64,000 nucleotides of DNA, from positions 806,001 through 870,000 of the forward strand of contig NZ_MPZV01000001.1 in NCBI RefSeq assembly GCF_002020355.1, in the 5' to 3' direction. The notes under the pieces are model-generated. The model had not been told where the DNA came from. It made no database searches and was given only the letters and a program-made list of their open reading frames with translations. Each line of letters opens with the position of its first letter. Positions within the stretch are counted from its first letter, which is position 1. This DNA is from Thioclava sediminum (GTDB taxonomy: Bacteria > Pseudomonadota > Alphaproteobacteria > Rhodobacterales > Rhodobacteraceae). Shown piece after piece: positions 60,737-64,000 of the stretch. Both the position numbers and the translations under genes were made by a program.

Positions 60737-62161
60737 TCAGGAAATTGCGCCCGCGCCCTTCTCGGAGGCGCAATCCAGCGCGATATCCGAGGGCAGGAAG
60801 ATGCGGAACTCGGTGCCGTTGCCGTCGGTCCGCACCAAGTCCAGACGCCCGCCATGGCCACGAATCAACTCGGCCGCGATGGCCAGGCCCAGCCCCGTGC
60901 CGCCCGCGCGGGTCCCGCCGGTGAAGGGCTTGAAAAGGTGTTCGCGCGCAGTCTCCGGCAGGCCGGGGCCGCTATCTTGCACGCGAATCCACCAGCCATC
61001 GGCATTCTCACCTGCGCCGATCTCCACCGTGCCGTTCTGGCCGGTCGCCTCGATCGCCTGTCGGGCGTTGCGCACGAGGTTGTTGAGCACGCGATAGAGC
61101 TGCTCGCGGTCGGCGCGGATCACCAAATTCGGCGGCATGTCGGTGACGAAATCGACGAGCGGGCCCTCGCTCGGGTGCTCTTCGTTCTCCAGAACTTCCT
61201 GCGCCAGTTCTCCGAACATGAAGCGCGACAGCGTCGGCGGCGGCTCCTTTGCCTTGCCGAAGGCGAGCGTCGTTTCACACAGGTTGATCGCGCGCTCGAT
61301 CGAGCCGGTCAGCTTCGGGGCGGCGCGCTTCACGCCGGGATCGTCGGAGCTTTCCATCCGATCGGCGAAGAGCTGCGCCGTCGTCAGGATGTTGCGCAGA
61401 TCGTGGCTGATCTTGGCGACCGCTTGGCCCAGCTGCGCGAGACGCTCCTTCTGGCGCAGCGACGCGGTGAGCTGCTGCTGCATCGAGGCCAGCGCCTCTT
61501 CAGCCACGCGCAGTTCCTCGACGCTGGCCTGCGGGGTTATGATGCGCCGCGCATCCTCGGGCGCGTCCGCATAAGAAGACATATGCGCGACCAGCCGCTT
61601 GATCGGCACGACCATCAGCCGGCGCACGAGGAGGAACAGCAAAACGGCGGTGATCACCGAGAAGACCGCCGAGATCGACAAGAGCCGCAGCCCGTATTCG
61701 ACCATCGCGATCCGCATCGGTTCGGTCGCGAGCGTCACCTCGATCACGATACCGCCCTTCTGCACCGGCTGGCCCAGCACCCGGATCACACGATCCCCGG
61801 AATCGAAGAGCGCGTGGACCGCATCGCGAATCCGCGTCCATTCCGTCGAATCGCGCAGGTCGTATGTTTCGGTCACCGGAGAGGGAATCGGCGAGGACAG
61901 CACCAGCTGCCGCGCCGCGTCTCTGCGCAGCACCACGTTGAAGACGCCCGCATTGGACAGAAGCTCTTTTTCCAGATCGGGCGCGATGGTGGTGTCGGTG
62001 GTCAGAAGCGCAAGCGAGGCGATCTGCGCGCGCTCAAGTCGCGTCAAAAGATAGTCTTCGCGAAAATTCGCCAAACCCGGCAAAAGGATCAACGCCTCGG
62101 CGAGCACCACGAAAACCGTGGTCAGGATCAGAAAACGTCCTGAAAGAGTGTTCACTTTCAT
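60737..62161 (-). CDS. orphan sensor histidine kinase
   Basis: A 474-residue inner-membrane kinase: two transmembrane helices (RFLILTTVFVVLAEALILLPG, and AVFSVITAVLLFLLVRRLMVV) flank a periplasmic sensor of about 140 residues, followed by a HAMP-like linker, H-box KISHDLRNILTTAQ with the phospho-acceptor His, and the ATPase boxes NNLVRNARQAI, DSGPGLP, GGTGLGLAI. The H-box with DLRN is of the HPK4-like group. No response regulator gene is nearby. Divergent from rpmH, 300 bp apart. Confidence 0.9.
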   Translation of the reverse strand: MKVNTLSGRFLILTTVFVVLAEALILLPGLANFREDYLLTRLERAQIASLALLTTDTTIAPDLEKELLSNAGVFNVVLRRDAARQLVLSSPIPSPVTETYDLRDSTEWTRIRDAVHALFDSGDRVIRVLGQPVQKGGIVIEVTLATEPMRIAMVEYGLRLLSISAVFSVITAVLLFLLVRRLMVVPIKRLVAHMSSYADAPEDARRIITPQASVEELRVAEEALASMQQQLTASLRQKERLAQLGQAVAKISHDLRNILTTAQLFADRMESSDDPGVKRAAPKLTGSIERAINLCETTLAFGKAKEPPPTLSRFMFGELAQEVLENEEHPSEGPLVDFVTDMPPNLVIRADREQLYRVLNNLVRNARQAIEATGQNGTVEIGAGENADGWWIRVQDSGPGLPETAREHLFKPFTGGTRAGGTGLGLAIAAELIRGHGGRLDLVRTDGNGTEFRIFLPSDIALDCASEKGAGAIS

Positions 62162-62373
62162 CGCCTATCAAACGCAAGGCCGCCCAACAGGGTCGGCCCG
62201 TCCCCTTCAATGTCACTCTTGATGCACCGCCGGTCAGGATGCAAGGATACCGTCCCCTGCGTCAGCCGCGCTTTGCGCACAAGATAGGCGGCTCGCGCAG
62301 AAGGCAAAACCCCGTGAGCGGTCACGATCCGTGCGAAGCGACCGGAAAAGCCGGAAAAACCCGCTTTGGCGAA

Positions 62374-62402
62374 TTGACTTGGAGGGGAGAGGTCACTAAA
62401 GA
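62374..62402 (+). promoter_or_regulatory. promoter of the rpmH-rnpA operon
   Basis: TTGACT (62374-62379), 17 bp, TAAAGA (62397-62402), 64 bp before rpmH. The rest of the 304-bp gap to the kinase gene shows no other feature I can support. Confidence 0.7.
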
Positions 62403-62465
62403 GCGGCTTCGAAATGCTATCTGGCCCTCGAATCCTGTTTCTGGGCCCGAACCGGAGTGAAAACG

Positions 62466-62600
62466 ATGAAACGCACGTTCCAGCCGTCGAACCTCGTTCG
62501 CGCCCGTCGCCACGGCTTCCGCAGCCGCATGGCCACGAAGGGTGGACGCCGGGTTCTCAACGCCCGTCGCGCGAAGGGCCGTAAGCGTCTGTCGGCTTAA
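62466..62600 (+). CDS. rpmH: 50S ribosomal protein L34
   Basis: A 44-residue basic ribosomal protein, [20 protein letters not shown]... ending KGRKRLSA, family standard in length and sequence. The start follows GGAGTGAAAACG. First gene of rpmH-rnpA-yidD-ttcA. Confidence 0.98.
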   Translation: MKRTFQPSNLVRARRHGFRSRMATKGGRRVLNARRAKGRKRLSA

Positions 62601-62730
62601 GGCCGTTACAGCCGCGACTGGCTTTTGACGCCGCCGGATGCTTTTCGCAGGTCGGGCCCTCGGGTCGGATCGGTGAAAAGACCGGCGGCTTCGCTATTTT
62701 GCGCGTCGTTTATTCGCCGGAGGTCGCCTG

Positions 62731-63159
62731 ATGGCCGCCATACGCTCAGATGATCCGACTCGTCCGACCGCGGTTTTGCGGCAGCGGGCGGATTTCCTGA
62801 AAGCGGCCTCGGCGCAGCGTAAGGGAATGCCCGGCTTTCTGCTGCAGGCGCGCAAGCGCCGCGAGGGCGAGCCCGTCGCCCCCGATCTGATCCGCGTGGG
62901 CTTCACCTGCTCGAAGAAGCTCGGCAACGCGGTGGCGCGCAATCGCGCCAAACGCCGCCTGCGCGAGATCGCACGGCAGGTTCTGCCCAAGGCGGGTCGG
63001 CCGGGCTGGGACTATGTTCTGGTCGGGCGCCCCGAAGCGACCGCCACCCGCGACTTCGCCGCCATGCTGGCCGAATTCGAGACTGTGCTCACGATCATTC
63101 ACGATTTGCCGATCTCCCCGCCGCGGCCGCGCAAACCCAAGGGGAGCAAACGCAAATGA
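62731..63159 (+). CDS. rnpA: ribonuclease P protein component
   Basis: A 142-residue protein subunit of RNase P, which matures tRNA 5' ends with the RNA subunit. The RNA-binding signature is CSKKLGNAVARNRAKRRLRE; the N-terminus RPTAVLRQRADFLKAASAQR and the basic C-terminus are typical. It overlaps yidD by four bases (ATGA). Confidence 0.95.
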   Translation: MAAIRSDDPTRPTAVLRQRADFLKAASAQRKGMPGFLLQARKRREGEPVAPDLIRVGFTCSKKLGNAVARNRAKRRLREIARQVLPKAGRPGWDYVLVGRPEATATRDFAAMLAEFETVLTIIHDLPISPPRPRKPKGSKRK

Positions 63160-63446
63160 GCCCCCTCGCCCGAATCCTCGCCCTGCCGGTTCACGCCTAT
63201 CGCTTACTGCTGAGCCCCTGGATGGGGCATGGATGCCGCTACCAGCCGACCTGTTCGTCCTATGCGCTCGAAGCGCTCGAACGGCATGGTGCGGTGAAGG
63301 GTGGATGGTTGGCCGGGAAGCGGCTCCTGAGCTGCCACCCCTGGGGCGGGCATGGCTATGACCCGGTGCCCGGCGCCGATCCCGAATTTGACGCCGCCCA
63401 TCGTTGCGCCCATGCGCATGACGCGAAGGACACTCCAGATGCTTGA
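63156..63446 (+). CDS. yidD: membrane protein insertion efficiency factor YidD
   Basis: A 96-residue small protein with the YidD core [26 protein letters not shown] and [14 protein letters not shown]. YidD assists YidC-dependent insertion. The tail adds [11 protein letters not shown] with His. ttcA starts inside its last codons. Confidence 0.95.
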   Translation: MSPLARILALPVHAYRLLLSPWMGHGCRYQPTCSSYALEALERHGAVKGGWLAGKRLLSCHPWGGHGYDPVPGADPEFDAAHRCAHAHDAKDTPDA

Positions 63447-64000
63447 TGACGAAGACAGCCCGATCCATCCGCTTTTCGCAGGCGCGCCCTCGACGACCGA
63501 GTTCAAGAAGCTGCGCAAGCGCATCGTGCGCGAGACACGCGAGGCGATCGAGAAATACGGGATGATCGAACGCGGGCAGCGGTGGCTGGTCTGCCTCTCG
63601 GGCGGCAAGGACAGCTATACGCTTCTGGCCGTGCTGCACGACCTGCAGTGGCGCGGGCTGCTGCCGGTGGAGCTGCTGGCCTGCAATCTCGATCAGGGCC
63701 AGCCGGGGTTCCCTGCAACCGTGCTGCCGGAATTCCTCGAGAAGATGGGCGTGCCGCATCGGATCGAATATCAGGACACCTATTCGATCGTAATGGACAA
63801 GGTCCCGCAGGGCCGCACCTATTGCGCGCTGTGCTCGCGGCTGCGGCGCGGCAACCTCTATCGGATCGCGCGCGAGGAAGGGTGCTCGGCGGTCGTGCTG
63901 GGCCATCACCGCGATGACATCTTGGAAACCTTCTTCATGAACCTGTTCCACGGCTCGCGCCTTGCGACGATGCCGCCGAAGCTGTTGAACGAGGAAGGCG
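63439..64000 (+). CDS. ttcA: tRNA 2-thiocytidine synthetase TtcA (3' end cut off)
   Basis: The first 187 codons of a PP-loop ATPase that thiolates C32 of tRNA. The ATP-binding motif is [12 protein letters not shown], and the iron-sulfur cluster Cys pair is in [30 protein letters not shown] follows. It overlaps the yidD end by eight bases and runs past the window edge. The order rnpA-yidD-ttcA is usual in Rhodobacteraceae, where yidC normally follows. Confidence 0.93.
   Translation, partial: MLDDEDSPIHPLFAGAPSTTEFKKLRKRIVRETREAIEKYGMIERGQRWLVCLSGGKDSYTLLAVLHDLQWRGLLPVELLACNLDQGQPGFPATVLPEFLEKMGVPHRIEYQDTYSIVMDKVPQGRTYCALCSRLRRGNLYRIAREEGCSAVVLGHHRDDILETFFMNLFHGSRLATMPPKLLNEEG

Overview
The window is a high-GC alphaproteobacterial chromosome segment, almost certainly Rhodobacteraceae (Rhodobacter/Thioclava/Paracoccus-type). 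The evidence is the clustered order mcl2-NnrU-DUF1737-mch beside sdhCDAB and mdh, then sucCD-sucAB-lpdA, the ethylmalonyl-CoA pathway proteins (mesaconyl-CoA hydratase, malyl-CoA thioesterase/lyase, MeaB), several small proteins typical of the group, and rpmH-rnpA-yidD-ttcA. The genus cannot be fixed from the sequence alone. I see no prophage, insertion sequence, CRISPR array or rRNA operon.

Layout. 1-5.6 kb: a tightly packed XpaC/TelA/DUF2927 lipoprotein/SPFH-GYF/double-zinc-ribbon membrane protein cluster. 5.6-7.9 kb: trxC, tRNA-Ala(CGC) and a lower-GC McrB-N/HNH endonuclease gene that looks acquired. 7.9-13.7 kb: YbjN, proC, csaA, a 2-hydroxyacid dehydrogenase, a FabH2-like ketoacyl synthase behind a hairpin that hides its ribosome binding site, tdk, dtd and a PfkB sugar kinase. 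13.8-20.6 kb: a moxR-DUF58-BatA/DUF4159-membrane protein operon on the minus strand. 20.7-29.5 kb: DUF1285, hyi, a CDF metal exporter, polA, a globin with a zinc-finger partner, an ABC ATPase, a DUF1989 protein and several small proteins. 29.7-36.3 kb: the sdh operon (with an embedded small lipoprotein gene) and the mch...mcl2 operon, all on the minus strand. 36.5-50.5 kb: mdh, a secreted protein, a glycosyltransferase, then sucC-sucD-sucA-sucB-MAPEG-lpdA. 50.5-59.8 kb: an intradiol dioxygenase, thioesterase, hrpB, DUF3108, meaB, copper chaperone, rpmB, a GntR/FCD regulator, a YgjP hydrolase and a FYDLN acidic protein. 59.9-64 kb: tRNA-Ala(GGC), tRNA-Arg(ACG), an orphan sensor kinase and rpmH-rnpA-yidD-ttcA (cut by the window end).

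How it fits together. The centre is a TCA-cycle supercluster (succinate dehydrogenase, malate dehydrogenase, succinyl-CoA synthetase, 2-oxoglutarate dehydrogenase) combined with ethylmalonyl-CoA pathway genes for acetate assimilation. The most notable signal is regulatory. The palindrome GTGATCAC occurs five times by my reading: two copies 21 bp apart upstream of sdhC, two copies 21 bp apart upstream of sucC, and one directly in front of a GntR/FCD regulator gene at 58.6 kb. The simplest reading is a local, autoregulated regulator controlling the two TCA operons. A second element (ATTTGCCGCAACGCAG) recurs upstream of mcl2 and of a small gene next to sdhB, with weaker relatives near mdh and sucC.
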